Source of the DNA: Pacificoceanicola onchidii
Lineage (GTDB): Bacteria; Pseudomonadota; Alphaproteobacteria; Rhodobacterales; Rhodobacteraceae
Direction: 5' to 3'
NCBI RefSeq assembly: GCF_004804335.1
Contig: NZ_SRXY01000001.1
Span: 806,001 to 870,000 of the forward strand
Length of the DNA stretch: 64,000 nucleotides
Position numbers and translations under genes: made by a program. Positions 33,962 through 43,366 of this stretch are shown here, piece after piece. Numbering within the stretch: position 1 is the stretch's first letter; each line of letters opens with the position of its first letter. A model generated the notes under the pieces. That model was not told the DNA's origin. It ran no database searches and saw only the letters and a list, made by a program, of their open reading frames with translations.

Positions 33962-34714
33962 ATGTCAGAGCCCGAACAGGTCACCGCCCCCCGCGAGAAG
34001 TCCAAGCTGCCGGTGCTGCACCTGTTGCCGAACCTGCTGACCATCGCGGCGATCTGCGCCGGGCTGACGGCCATTCGATTTGGATACAACGGTGATTTTC
34101 AGAACGCCGTGAAGCTGATCCTGTTTGCGGGGATTCTGGATGGTCTGGACGGGCGGCTGGCCCGGCTTTTGCGCTGCCAAAGCTCCGTCGGGGCGGAACT
34201 CGACAGCCTTGCAGATTTCCTGAATTTCGGCGTCGCGCCGGGGCTGATCCTGCACGCCTGGGCCTTGCATGACTTCCGGGGCATCGGTTGGATCGTTGTG
34301 CTCGTTTACACGATCTGCTGCGTGCTGCGACTGGCTCGGTTCAACGTCATGAGCCGCCTTGAGGACAAACCCGCCACCGATCATTTTGTCGGTGTGCCCT
34401 CGCCTGCCGGGGCGATGCTTGCGCTTTTGCCGATGTATCTGGCGTTTCTTTTCCACGAAGACCCGCATCTGCCCGCAGAGGTCATCGCAGCTTATCTGCT
34501 GGTTGTCGGGCTGATGATGATCGGCCGCCTGCCGACGCCATCATTCAAGAACATCACCATCCGGCGTGAACATGCGCGGTACCTGATGGTGGGCGCGGTG
34601 CTGATCGCCTCGGCGCTGTTCACCTACCTTTGGCTGACGTTGGTTCTGGCATCCCTGGCCTACATCGCGGGGCTCGTGATCACTTTTGTCACCTCCCGGC
34701 GCAAGCCCGCCTGA
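33962..34714 (+). CDS. pssA: CDP-diacylglycerol--serine O-phosphatidyltransferase
   Basis: 250 aa membrane protein with about eight helices and the CDP-alcohol phosphotransferase motif, here DGLDGRLAR followed by GAELDSLADF (pattern DGx2ARx8Gx3Dx3D). Makes phosphatidylserine from CDP-diacylglycerol and serine. Forms an operon with psd directly upstream. Confidence 0.95.
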   Translation: MSEPEQVTAPREKSKLPVLHLLPNLLTIAAICAGLTAIRFGYNGDFQNAVKLILFAGILDGLDGRLARLLRCQSSVGAELDSLADFLNFGVAPGLILHAWALHDFRGIGWIVVLVYTICCVLRLARFNVMSRLEDKPATDHFVGVPSPAGAMLALLPMYLAFLFHEDPHLPAEVIAAYLLVVGLMMIGRLPTPSFKNITIRREHARYLMVGAVLIASALFTYLWLTLVLASLAYIAGLVITFVTSRRKPA

Positions 34715-34813
34715 CGGACCGGCGAAGTTACGCCTTTCAAAATGAGTTGAAAAGACAGACGGCGCGTCAGGCGCTAGGCTCGGGTCAAGCGTTTTGAACC
34801 CGAGGTCCCGATC

Positions 34814-36046
34814 ATGCTGCGTGTTGTTTTCCTTGTCTTTCTGATGAGCCTGCCGGGGCTGGTCTCGGCCCAGAACAAGGCGCAGGTCGAGGCGCAGTTT
34901 CAACGCTGGCTGACCTCGGAGATCTGGCCGCGCGCCAAGGCAAAGGGCGTCTCGAAGCGTACCTTTGACAGCGCGTTTCGCGGGGTTTCCCTGAACTGGA
35001 AACTGCCGGATCTGGTGCCACCGGGCAGCAAACCTTCTGGCCCGCGCAAACAGCGGCAGGCGGAGTTTGGCTCGCCGGGGAAATACTTCAACCGAGGCAG
35101 CATTGACGGCGCAACCCGCGTCGGACGGCAGATGATGAAACGCCATGCTTCGGCTCTGGCGCGAACCGAAAAGCGGACCGGCGTGCCTGGACGGATCATC
35201 CTCGGGATTTGGGGGCGCGAGAGCGGATACGGGCAGGTCCCGATCCGCAACAATGTGTTCGAGGTGCTGGGGACAAAGGGGTTCATGAGCACCCGCAAGG
35301 ACTATTTCGCGAATGAGCTGGTGGCGGCTTTGCAGATCGCGCAGGCCGGTCACGCACCGGGCAAGGCGATGAAAAGCAGTTGGGCGGGGGCTTTGGGCCA
35401 GCCGCAGTTCATGCCCTCAAGCTTTCTGAAATACGCCGCCGACGGCAATGGCGATGGGCGGGCGGATATCTGGGGGTCCGAGGCGGATACGATTGAATCC
35501 ATTGGCCATTATCTGGACAAGCATGGCTGGGTGACGGGGCGCGACTGGGGTTTCGAGGTGGTGGTGCCTGCTTCTGTTTCCTGCACGCTTGAGGGCCCGG
35601 ATCAGGGCAGACGCATCAGCCAATGGGAGAACATGGGCATCCGCCGGATCAGCGGCAAGGCTTTCCCGGATCATGAACGGCGCGGCGAAGGCTATCTGCT
35701 CATGCCCGCCGGGCGCAGCGGGCCGGCCTTTATCGTCACGCCGAATTTCTACGTTCTGAAGGAGTACAACAAGAGCGACCTTTACGCGCTGTTTGTGGGC
35801 CATGTGGGGGATCGCATTCAGTATGGCATGGGTGATTTTTCAGGGCGTTGGGGCAAAGTCGGCGGGCTGTTGCGCTCCGACGTGGCGGTGATGCAGCGCG
35901 CCTTGGAGAAGATGGGGCATGACGTGGGCGGCGCGGATGGCTTGCCGGGGTTCAAGACGCGGCGTTCGATCGGGCGCTGGCAGGAGGCGAAGGGTCAGGC
36001 CGCAACCTGTTTTCCCGAAGCCGGGATGAAACGGGCGCTGCGCTGA
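34814..36046 (+). CDS. Lytic murein transglycosylase, MltB family, with peptidoglycan-binding domain
   Basis: 410 aa, signal peptide about 1-17 (ends GLVSAQ). The catalytic domain has the Glu in ILGIWGRESGYG near residue 136, and the family motif WAGALGQPQFMPSSF. Residues about 355-410 form a PG_binding_1 domain (GLLRSDVAVMQRALEKMGH...PGFKTRRSIGRWQ). It cleaves glycan strands in the periplasm with 1,6-anhydro ring formation. No lipobox, so soluble. Own transcription unit. Confidence 0.93.
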   Translation: MLRVVFLVFLMSLPGLVSAQNKAQVEAQFQRWLTSEIWPRAKAKGVSKRTFDSAFRGVSLNWKLPDLVPPGSKPSGPRKQRQAEFGSPGKYFNRGSIDGATRVGRQMMKRHASALARTEKRTGVPGRIILGIWGRESGYGQVPIRNNVFEVLGTKGFMSTRKDYFANELVAALQIAQAGHAPGKAMKSSWAGALGQPQFMPSSFLKYAADGNGDGRADIWGSEADTIESIGHYLDKHGWVTGRDWGFEVVVPASVSCTLEGPDQGRRISQWENMGIRRISGKAFPDHERRGEGYLLMPAGRSGPAFIVTPNFYVLKEYNKSDLYALFVGHVGDRIQYGMGDFSGRWGKVGGLLRSDVAVMQRALEKMGHDVGGADGLPGFKTRRSIGRWQEAKGQAATCFPEAGMKRALR

Positions 36047-36102
36047 CTTGGCCTTTGGTTTGAGCGCGTTATATCTGCTGTGAGCGCAGCAGGGGATACC
36101 AC

Positions 36103-36789
36103 ATGAGCCGATACGCGGTGATCGTCAGCCACGGGCAACCATCGGAGCCGGAGGTGGGCGAGGCAGAGATCAAAGCCTTGGCCGCCGAGGTGCAAAACGC
36201 TTTGCCCGAGGATCGGGTGATCGGCGCGACGCTGGCTGCGCCTGGCGTCTTGGAGGCGGCTTTGGAGGGGCATCCGGGGGCGCTCATCTATCCGTTTTTC
36301 ATGGCCGATGGGTGGTTCACCAAAGTTGCCTTGCCCAAGCGATTGGCGGGCTTCGACGTGCAGCAGCTTGCGCCTTTCGGGCTGGACCCGGACCTGCCGG
36401 ACTGGACAGCGGATTGGCTCCGGCGGGAGTTGAGCGCGAAAGGTTGGGCGGCGGAAGAGACCGCCTTGTTTGTCGCGGCGCATGGCTCCGGGCGGAGCGA
36501 CAAACCGGCATCGGTGACGCGCGGTTTTGCCCAGGAAATTGGGACGCGCGTCGCTTTTCGGGACATCCGCTGCGGGTTTGTCGAGGAAGCGCCCTATTTG
36601 GCCGAGAGCGCGGCGGGGCTTGGCGAAAAGGCGATCTGCCTGCCGTTCTTCAACATGAAACGCGGGCATGTTCTGGACGATCTGCCCGAGGCTCTGGACG
36701 CGGTGGGCTTTGCCGGGTTGCGGCTGGAGCCGTTTGGCTGCCAGCCGGGATTGCCTGCGTTTATCGCGGGCCGGTTGCGGCAGAGCTGA
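36103..36789 (+). CDS. CbiX/SirB-like chelatase family protein
   Basis: 228 aa with two similar halves, each starting with a strand and metal-binding His: VIVSHGQP near residue 10 and FVAAHGSGR near residue 127. That pattern is the CbiX/sirohydrochlorin cobaltochelatase fold. Substrate not deducible; no cobalamin or siroheme genes surround it. The TPP enzyme gene that follows is convergent, 8 bp away. Confidence 0.8.
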   Translation: MSRYAVIVSHGQPSEPEVGEAEIKALAAEVQNALPEDRVIGATLAAPGVLEAALEGHPGALIYPFFMADGWFTKVALPKRLAGFDVQQLAPFGLDPDLPDWTADWLRRELSAKGWAAEETALFVAAHGSGRSDKPASVTRGFAQEIGTRVAFRDIRCGFVEEAPYLAESAAGLGEKAICLPFFNMKRGHVLDDLPEALDAVGFAGLRLEPFGCQPGLPAFIAGRLRQS

Positions 36790-36797
36790 GCCGAAGA

Positions 36798-38441
36798 TCA
36801 GCCCAGACGTTTGCCCGGCGCGAGCAAGTCGCGGTCCTGTACGATTTCGATGAGGTTCACCCCGCCCCGCGCGCGGGCCTCCTCCAGCGCCGTCGCAAAA
36901 CCGTCCAGATCCGTGGCGCGGGCCGCCCCTGCCCCGAAGGATTTGGCAAAGGCGACAAAGTCCGGGTTGATCATCTCTGTCCCCGAAACCCGCCCCGGGA
37001 ACTCGCGTTCCTGATGCACCCGGATCGTCCCGTATCGGGCATTGTTCACCACGATCACCGTCAGGCGCAGCCCGTGGTGCACAGCCGTCGCCAGCTCCTG
37101 ACAGGTCATCATGAAACAGCCATCCCCGGCGAGCGCATAAACCTCCCGCTCCGGCGTGGCCACCGCCGCACCGATGGCGGCGGGCAGGCCGTAGCCCATG
37201 GAGCCAGATGTCGGCGCAAGCTGGCTGCGCGGGGTGCGATAGCGGTGAAACCGGTGCAGCCACGCGGCGTAATTGCCCGCGCCGTTGGTCATGATGGCAT
37301 CTGACGGCACAGTGTCCGAGAGGTGTTTGTAGAGCGGGGCGAGCGTGTCATTGTTCACGGAAGTCACGGCGTTGAATTGCTTGTAGGCCGCGCGCAGGCT
37401 CTCGCAGCGCGGCGCAAACCGCTCGGGCGCAATCGGCTCCCATGCGGCGACCGCTTTGCAGAAGCTCTCCGTGTCGGAGATCAGCGCAATCTCCGGCTCA
37501 TAGACCCGGCCGGGTTCCTCCGGCTCCGGGAAGACGTGGGCAAGCCGTTGGGCGGGCACAGGCGGTTTGGGATTCGTGTAGCCATCGGTTGTCATCTCCC
37601 CAAGACGCGGGCCAATGGCGATAAGCAGGTCCGTTTCGTTAAGAGCTTCGGCCAGATAAGGCACCTTGCCCACGGCGAAATGCCCGGCGTAATTCGGATG
37701 ATCGTTGTTGAAGAGACCCTGCGAGCGCAGGCTGACGGTGACCGGGATGCCTTGGGTTTCGGCAAAGCTTTGCAAAGCCGCGATGCCCGCTTCGGTCCAG
37801 TTGCCGCCTCCGGCCATGATCAAGGGCCGCTCGGCGCTGGCGATGGCCTCTTTCAAGGCCTCCAGCGTGCCCGGCGCGGGCTGATAGCGCGGCGGTTCGA
37901 TGTAGCGCGGCGCGGGTGGGAGCGTGATCTCGTCGTAGAGCATGTCTTCGGGCAAGGCGATGACCACCGGACCGGGACGCCCGGACAGCGCCACGCGATA
38001 CGCGCGCGAGATGTATTCCTGCATGCGCGAGGCATCGTCGATCTGCGTCACCCATTTGGCCATCTGGCCAAACATGCGGCGGTAATCGATCTCCTGAAAA
38101 GCTTCACGCTCGACCATGTCGCGGGCCACCTGCCCGATAAAGAGGATCATCGGGATGCTGTCCTGATAGGCCACATGCACACCCGCGCTCGCGTTGGTGG
38201 CCCCCGGCCCGCGCGTGACCATGCAGATGCCGGGGCGGCCCGTCATACGGCCATGAGCATCGGCGGCCATGGCGGCCCCGCCTTCCTGACGGCAGGTGAC
38301 AAAGTCGATCCCGTCGCGCTCGTGCAGCGCATCGAGCACCGCAAGGTAGCTCTCGCCCGGCACGCCAAAGACATGGCGGGTGCCCTGCGCCACCAGAAGG
38401 TCAACGAGGTGATCGGCGGCGCGGCGGGTGGTCTGGGTCAT
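36798..38441 (-). CDS. Thiamine-diphosphate-dependent enzyme (acetolactate synthase-like)
   Basis: 547 aa with the three domains of the POX/ALS family: N-terminal PYR domain with catalytic Glu in VTCRQEGGAAMA (near residue 51), central domain, and C-terminal PP domain with the ThDP motif GDGCFMMTCQELATAV...NNARYGT. It is not the housekeeping IlvB (no ilvH beside it) and lacks the hallmark of a specific subfamily, so the substrate is open: a 2-oxo acid is expected. ATG 38441 follows GAGGA; upstream in-frame residues look non-coding. Divergent from the FAD oxidoreductase at 38597. Confidence 0.88.
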   Translation of the reverse strand: MTQTTRRAADHLVDLLVAQGTRHVFGVPGESYLAVLDALHERDGIDFVTCRQEGGAAMAADAHGRMTGRPGICMVTRGPGATNASAGVHVAYQDSIPMILFIGQVARDMVEREAFQEIDYRRMFGQMAKWVTQIDDASRMQEYISRAYRVALSGRPGPVVIALPEDMLYDEITLPPAPRYIEPPRYQPAPGTLEALKEAIASAERPLIMAGGGNWTEAGIAALQSFAETQGIPVTVSLRSQGLFNNDHPNYAGHFAVGKVPYLAEALNETDLLIAIGPRLGEMTTDGYTNPKPPVPAQRLAHVFPEPEEPGRVYEPEIALISDTESFCKAVAAWEPIAPERFAPRCESLRAAYKQFNAVTSVNNDTLAPLYKHLSDTVPSDAIMTNGAGNYAAWLHRFHRYRTPRSQLAPTSGSMGYGLPAAIGAAVATPEREVYALAGDGCFMMTCQELATAVHHGLRLTVIVVNNARYGTIRVHQEREFPGRVSGTEMINPDFVAFAKSFGAGAARATDLDGFATALEEARARGGVNLIEIVQDRDLLAPGKRLG

Positions 38442-38596
38442 GGTGGTCCTCGTCAGCAGGCGGTCTCCTGCAATGGGTATGCCCAAACTGCAGGCCCGTC
38501 CAGCGCGTCGCGGACAGGACAGAGTTTGACGCCTTGGGCCTTGTGCCGCATCTTTGCCGGGCGCAGTCTTTCGAGTAGTCAAGAAGAAAGCCAGTC

Positions 38597-40639
38597 ATGC
38601 GCCGCGATCCCCTGCTTCAACCCTATACGCTCAAACATCTGACCCTGAAGAACAGGATCATGACCACCAGCCATGAACCGGCCTACCCCGAGGACGGCAT
38701 GCCGAAAGAGCGGTATTGCGCCTACCATGTGGAGCGGGCGAAGGGCGGGGTTGCGTTGACGATGACCGCCGGGTCCGCGCTGGTCTCACGCGACAGCCCG
38801 CCTGCCTTCAACAACATCCTGGCCTACAAGGACGAAGTTGTGCCTTGGATGGCGAAACTGGCCCGGGCGTGTCAGGACGAGGGCTGTGCGGTGATGATCC
38901 AGCTGACGCATCTGGGCTGGCGCTCGCGTTGGGATTGGGGCGATTGGCTGCCCACGCTGGCTCCGGGCGGCAAACGCGAACCGGCACACAGGGCCTTTCC
39001 CAAGGTCATGGAAGACTGGGACATCGCGCGGGTGATCAGTGATTACGCCGATGCGGCGGAGCGGATGAAGGACGCCGGTCTCGACGGGATCGAGCTGGAA
39101 GCCTACGGGCATTTGATGGATGCGTTCTGGTCCGGTCATCTCAACGAGTTGGACGGGGAATACGGCGCGAAGACCCTGCAAAGCCGGATGAAATTCTCGC
39201 TTGATGTGTTGTCGGCGATCCGCGCGCGCGTTGGGCCGGAGTTCATTGTCGGCCTGCGCTACACCGCGGATGATCTACAAGCCGGAGGTATCAGCGAAGA
39301 AGAAGGCATTGCCATTGGCCATGCGCTGAAGGACAGCGGCATGGTAGATTTCCTGAATGTGATCCGGGGGCGTGTGGACACGGATGCGACCCTCACCGAC
39401 GTGATCCCGGTTCAGGGTATGGCCAGCGCGCCGCATCTGGATTTCGCGGGAAAGATACGGGCGGAGGTGGGTCTACCGACCTTCCACGCCGCGCGCATAC
39501 CGGACGTGGCCACGGCGCGTCATGCGGTGGCGGAGGGGCTGCTCGACATGGTCGGCATGACCCGCGCGCATATGGCAGAGCCGCACATCGTCCGGAAAAT
39601 CGCAGAAGGGCGTGAGGATGACATTCGGCCCTGCGTTGGGGCAACCTATTGTCTGGACAGGATTTATGCCGGAGGCGAGGCTTTGTGCATTCACAATCCG
39701 TCTACCGGGCGGGAGCTCAGCCTTCCCCACGACCTCGGCAAGGCGGCAGAGCCGAAACGCGTTGTGATCATCGGGGCGGGACCCGGCGGGTTGGAAGCGG
39801 CGCGCGTTGCAGCCGAACGCGGGCATCAGGTGACAGTGCTTGAGGCCGCAGCAGAGCCTGGCGGGCAGCTTAGATTGGCCGCGCAATCCGCGCGCAGGCG
39901 GGAAATGATCGGGATCATCGACTGGCGCATGGCGCAATGTGCGGCGCGGGATGTGGCGTTTCAGTTCAACACCTACGCGGAGGCCGGGGATGTCACCGCG
40001 CTTGCGCCCGATGTGGTGATCGTGGCGACAGGCGGGATGGCCGAGACAACCATTCTGGAGGACGGCAATGCGCTTGCGATCAGCGGGTGGGATGTCCTGT
40101 CCGGGGATGTGAAGCCTGCGGGCAAGGTCTTGATTTACGATGACGTGGGCGACCACGTCGGGCTGCAAGCGGCGGAGCTTGCGGCGGCGGCCGGTTGCGA
40201 GGTGGAGCTGATGACGCGGGACCGGGGCATGGCGCCGGAGGTCATGGGCATGAACCTCGTGCCTTACATGCGCAGCCTGCAACCTGCCGGTGTGACCATG
40301 ACCGTGGCGCGGCGGCTGGTGGGACTGGCGCGGGACGGCAACCGCCTGCGTGCTCAGATCGGCTCGGATTATGTACCGGATGTGACCGAGGCACTCTATG
40401 ATCGGGTTGTGGTCAATCAGGGGATCACACCGCTGGACGGGCTGTATTTCGACCTCAAACCCCTGTCGCGCAACGGCGGGGAAGTGGATCAATGCGCCTT
40501 GCTGAACGGCGAAGCTGCGCCTTTCCCGCAGAAACAGCCGGGCGCCGCCTTTGATCTTTACCGCATTGGTGACGCGGTGGCCGGGCGCAACGTGCACGCA
40601 GCGATCTTTGACGCCAGCCGGATCGGGCGTCTCTGGTAG
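38597..40639 (+). CDS. FAD/FMN/Fe-S oxidoreductase, dienoyl-CoA reductase/N-demethylase type
   Basis: 680 aa. Residues 1-350 are an old-yellow-enzyme barrel (FMN), the middle holds the Fe-S region, and residues 390 on have a Rossmann FAD/NAD domain (VVIIGAGPGGLEAARVA). Layout matches trimethylamine dehydrogenase, FadH, and the N-methylproline/dimethylglycine demethylases. The Fe-S Cys segment reads RPCVGATYCLDRIYAGGEALC: where TMADH has C-x2-C-x2-C-x11-12-C, the second Cys is Ala here. An amine demethylase role is more likely than fatty acid work, since no beta-oxidation genes adjoin. Confidence 0.85.
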   Translation: MRRDPLLQPYTLKHLTLKNRIMTTSHEPAYPEDGMPKERYCAYHVERAKGGVALTMTAGSALVSRDSPPAFNNILAYKDEVVPWMAKLARACQDEGCAVMIQLTHLGWRSRWDWGDWLPTLAPGGKREPAHRAFPKVMEDWDIARVISDYADAAERMKDAGLDGIELEAYGHLMDAFWSGHLNELDGEYGAKTLQSRMKFSLDVLSAIRARVGPEFIVGLRYTADDLQAGGISEEEGIAIGHALKDSGMVDFLNVIRGRVDTDATLTDVIPVQGMASAPHLDFAGKIRAEVGLPTFHAARIPDVATARHAVAEGLLDMVGMTRAHMAEPHIVRKIAEGREDDIRPCVGATYCLDRIYAGGEALCIHNPSTGRELSLPHDLGKAAEPKRVVIIGAGPGGLEAARVAAERGHQVTVLEAAAEPGGQLRLAAQSARRREMIGIIDWRMAQCAARDVAFQFNTYAEAGDVTALAPDVVIVATGGMAETTILEDGNALAISGWDVLSGDVKPAGKVLIYDDVGDHVGLQAAELAAAAGCEVELMTRDRGMAPEVMGMNLVPYMRSLQPAGVTMTVARRLVGLARDGNRLRAQIGSDYVPDVTEALYDRVVVNQGITPLDGLYFDLKPLSRNGGEVDQCALLNGEAAPFPQKQPGAAFDLYRIGDAVAGRNVHAAIFDASRIGRLW

Positions 40640-40676
40640 AACACATTGTCGCTTCGGGACGGTCCGCAGGCCGGGG

Positions 40677-41723
40677 CTATGCCCCGGTTCCCCTGTCCTT
40701 GCGCGCCATCCATTTGGCGATGATCGGAGCCAGTGTGATGACGATGATCAGCCGGAAAAGGTGGTGTGTGACCACAAACGACAGGTCCGCCCCGACGACG
40801 ATGGCAATCACCACCATTTCGCCCTGCCCCCCGGGCAGGAAGGACAGGAAGCTTTCGAGGTGATCGGCCTGCGCGACGAGGTGGATCGCTTCGATAAACC
40901 CGAGACTGATAACCGAGAGCAGCAAGGCAAAGGCCAGCCCTGCCCCGACGAACAGCTTGATCTCGCGCGCCGTGATGCCGACGTATTTCACCCCGACACC
41001 AATGCCGATGAAGAATTGAGTCGCCCAGATGATTTCCGCCGGGGGCCTGTGGGTAATCACGCCCGAAAGGGACAGGATCGCCGTCAGGATCATCGGCCCG
41101 AGCAGGGACGCACCGAACAGGCCAACCCGCGCCGCGACCTTCCAGCCAATGAAACCAGCGGCTACCATCAGTCCGATTTCCACAGGATCCGTGTCCAGCG
41201 CCGACAGACCCGGAGGCGCGGTCAGATCGACCTGCCAGAACCATTGCATCAGGATTGGTGCGATGGTGACGATGACCAGAACACGTGTTGCATGGATTAA
41301 AGACATGGCCCGCACGTCGCCGCCCGCCTCTTCGCCAAAGACCAGCATGTCCTGCAGACCGCCCGGCATGGCCGAATAAAAGGCAGTGGCGTGGTCCATG
41401 CCAAAAACGCGGCGCAGCAGGGGATAGCCCGTCAGCCCGATGATCGCGACAAAGACAGGCACAAAGACCAGCGTGTTCAGGTAGGATGGTATCTGCGCGA
41501 CCACTTCGGGGTTGATCGCGCTGCCCACGGCAACGCCGAGAAAAGTGCGCATGAAGGTGCCAAAGGCCCCCACCCCTTTGAGCGGCAGGCCAGCCAGTCC
41601 CGCACAGAGACAGGCCATCATCGGGCCGAGCAGCAGCGGAAGCGGCAGACCCGTCACGACAAAGAGCACCGCGCCGAGGGCGGCGATGCCCAGTGTCAGC
41701 ACGATGCCGTTTGGTTTAGGCAA
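40677..41723 (-). CDS. AbrB family (ammonia monooxygenase-like) membrane protein
   Basis: 348 aa, about ten membrane helices in two homologous halves, each with a Pro/Gly-rich 'GLPLPLLLGPMMACL' or 'ARVGLFGASLLGPMILTA' turn: the AbrB duplication family, whose members are probable transporters. The start is TTG at 41723, its codon lying inside the stop region of the DUF4387 gene (frame overlap 8 bp) and GGAAG lying upstream; no ATG is available. Third gene of the AtuA operon, so it may import or export the compound metabolised by AtuA. Confidence 0.8.
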   Translation of the reverse strand: MPKPNGIVLTLGIAALGAVLFVVTGLPLPLLLGPMMACLCAGLAGLPLKGVGAFGTFMRTFLGVAVGSAINPEVVAQIPSYLNTLVFVPVFVAIIGLTGYPLLRRVFGMDHATAFYSAMPGGLQDMLVFGEEAGGDVRAMSLIHATRVLVIVTIAPILMQWFWQVDLTAPPGLSALDTDPVEIGLMVAAGFIGWKVAARVGLFGASLLGPMILTAILSLSGVITHRPPAEIIWATQFFIGIGVGVKYVGITAREIKLFVGAGLAFALLLSVISLGFIEAIHLVAQADHLESFLSFLPGGQGEMVVIAIVVGADLSFVVTHHLFRLIIVITLAPIIAKWMARKDRGTGA

Positions 41724-42018
41724 GGCTCATTTCTTCCAGGAGCGTCGCATATTGCGCGCCATGTTGATCGCGGTCGAGCGGCGCACCTTGAGGCACGGGC
41801 CGGGGGAAGCTGAACTTGATGACATTCAGCCGGGCAATGTCAAAGCGTTTAAGCCGGGCGGCATCGACCCGGTAAAGATCTGCGACAGCCTCGGACGAGA
41901 GCCTGCCGCGAATGCTGTCAAAGGCCTCTGACGTGCCGCAGAACAGATCCACGGTGACCCAGAAGGGGCCCGCGTTCTTGGACCGGATCTTGACGGTTTC
42001 CTGAGCGAGTGTGGGCAT
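41716..42018 (-). CDS. DUF4387 / AtuA C-terminal-like domain protein
   Basis: 100 aa, soluble. The sequence KIRSKNAGPFWVTVDLFC and 'FDIARLNVIKFSFPRPVPQGAPLDRDQHGAQYA' match the small domain (DUF4387) found either fused to, or next to, AtuA-like proteins. ATG at 42016-42018 sits directly after the AtuA stop (TGACATG). The two proteins are expected to act as one complex. Reaction unknown. Confidence 0.85.
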   Translation of the reverse strand: MPTLAQETVKIRSKNAGPFWVTVDLFCGTSEAFDSIRGRLSSEAVADLYRVDAARLKRFDIARLNVIKFSFPRPVPQGAPLDRDQHGAQYATLLEEMSLA

Positions 42019-42019
42019 G

Positions 42020-43366
42020 TCAGAGGGTCTCCGTTTCAAGGCGGAAGGCGTCCATGGGTGCCTCCAACTTCAGTATGTGGTTCATCGCAAACGCGTAAAG
42101 CGCCCCGCGTTCGGAATGCGCCGGGCTGTAGGGGAAGGCGAAGGTGGGCAGTTCCTCGTCCCGTGTGAGCGGATAATGCAGCAGGAACGGGTTGATCAGC
42201 TTGGCGATCTCCGTGGCGTCCGCCTGTGTCGGGGCGGTGACGATGACAAAGGCCCCCACTTCGGTGGGATCGCCCTTGCGCGCCTCCAATGCACCAAGCG
42301 CGCCGTTGACGCCAATCAGACGGATGTCGATGGTGTAAGCTTCGCGCGGCAAATCGAGAGACGCGGCCAGTTTGGTGTCCAGAAAGGCAAGCAGCTTGTC
42401 TGCCCACTCCTGCGCGTTTTCCACGTAACGGCGATTGCGCAGCACGGCGAGCAGCGTGGTTTGGAACCCGGCCGTGCGCGCGGCTTCGAGTTTGACGGTG
42501 TAATCGCCGGGGTGCCATTCGGCCCCTGTCACGCGGACGGACGTATCATCGAGCGCGGTATAGTCCGCCTCGGTCACATCAAGATAGCCGCCCGGCTCAT
42601 AGAGGATGAACGGGTCCGAGTTTTCATAGAGCATATGGGCGCAGACCGAATGCGGCGTGCACTTTGCGCCCGTCGCCAGCGGAGTGACGGTGAAACCAGT
42701 CTGATCGAAATCGATCTGGATAACGCCGGAAGTGGGGTCGGACGAACACAGCGCGCCGCATTCGCCGATCTTGGCCCCGTGCCAGCACGCGCCCGGATGC
42801 TCGCCGCGCGCCAGCGGCAGGGCGGCGATGATGGCGGTGTCCGTGGTGCGCCCGGCGAGGATGATATCCGCGCCAGTGTTCAGTGCTTCCTGAATTTGCT
42901 CTGCCCCGGCGAGGGCGACAATGCGGTTCATGCTGCCAAGGTCTTCGACGCTGACCTCAGGGGCCGGATCGAGCGGGGTGATCTGGTCAAAGCGCGCGGC
43001 AAGGGTTTCGGGCGACTGTTGGGAGTAGAGCCGGGCGATCTTGAGCGACTGGCCAAGCTCTGCCGCCAACTCCCGCGTGATCTCAAACATCCAATCCACA
43101 TGCGCATCGGCCCCCGCCGTGCCGCAGGTGCCGATGACCAAAGGCACGCCTGCCTCTGCCCGCGCCTTCATCAACACGCGCCACTCGGCTTTGATCGCCG
43201 CGCGCGCATATTTCGAAGTGCCCGTGCCCAGCGAGGCCGGGCCGCTGTCGGTGGAGCCGCCGTCGATGGCGATGAGATCAGGCTTTGCGGCGACCCCGCA
43301 CCAGAGCGCTTCTTCTTCGAAGCCAAGACCGAGAACGCCGGAGGGGATGAGAATACGTGTGGTCAT
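42020..43366 (-). CDS. AtuA-like protein (DUF1446 family)
   Basis: 448 aa, soluble. N-terminal 'GVLGLGFEEEALWCGVAAKPDLIAIDGGSTDSGP' and IGTCGTAGADAHVDWMFEI are typical of the acyclic terpene utilisation AtuA/DUF1446 family. In Pseudomonas AtuA belongs to citronellol/geraniol catabolism; many homologues occur in other pathways, and no atuC/F carboxylase is here, so I would not assign terpenes. ATG 43366 follows AGGAA. First gene of an operon with DUF4387 and an AbrB transporter. Confidence 0.85.
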   Translation of the reverse strand: MTTRILIPSGVLGLGFEEEALWCGVAAKPDLIAIDGGSTDSGPASLGTGTSKYARAAIKAEWRVLMKARAEAGVPLVIGTCGTAGADAHVDWMFEITRELAAELGQSLKIARLYSQQSPETLAARFDQITPLDPAPEVSVEDLGSMNRIVALAGAEQIQEALNTGADIILAGRTTDTAIIAALPLARGEHPGACWHGAKIGECGALCSSDPTSGVIQIDFDQTGFTVTPLATGAKCTPHSVCAHMLYENSDPFILYEPGGYLDVTEADYTALDDTSVRVTGAEWHPGDYTVKLEAARTAGFQTTLLAVLRNRRYVENAQEWADKLLAFLDTKLAASLDLPREAYTIDIRLIGVNGALGALEARKGDPTEVGAFVIVTAPTQADATEIAKLINPFLLHYPLTRDEELPTFAFPYSPAHSERGALYAFAMNHILKLEAPMDAFRLETETL

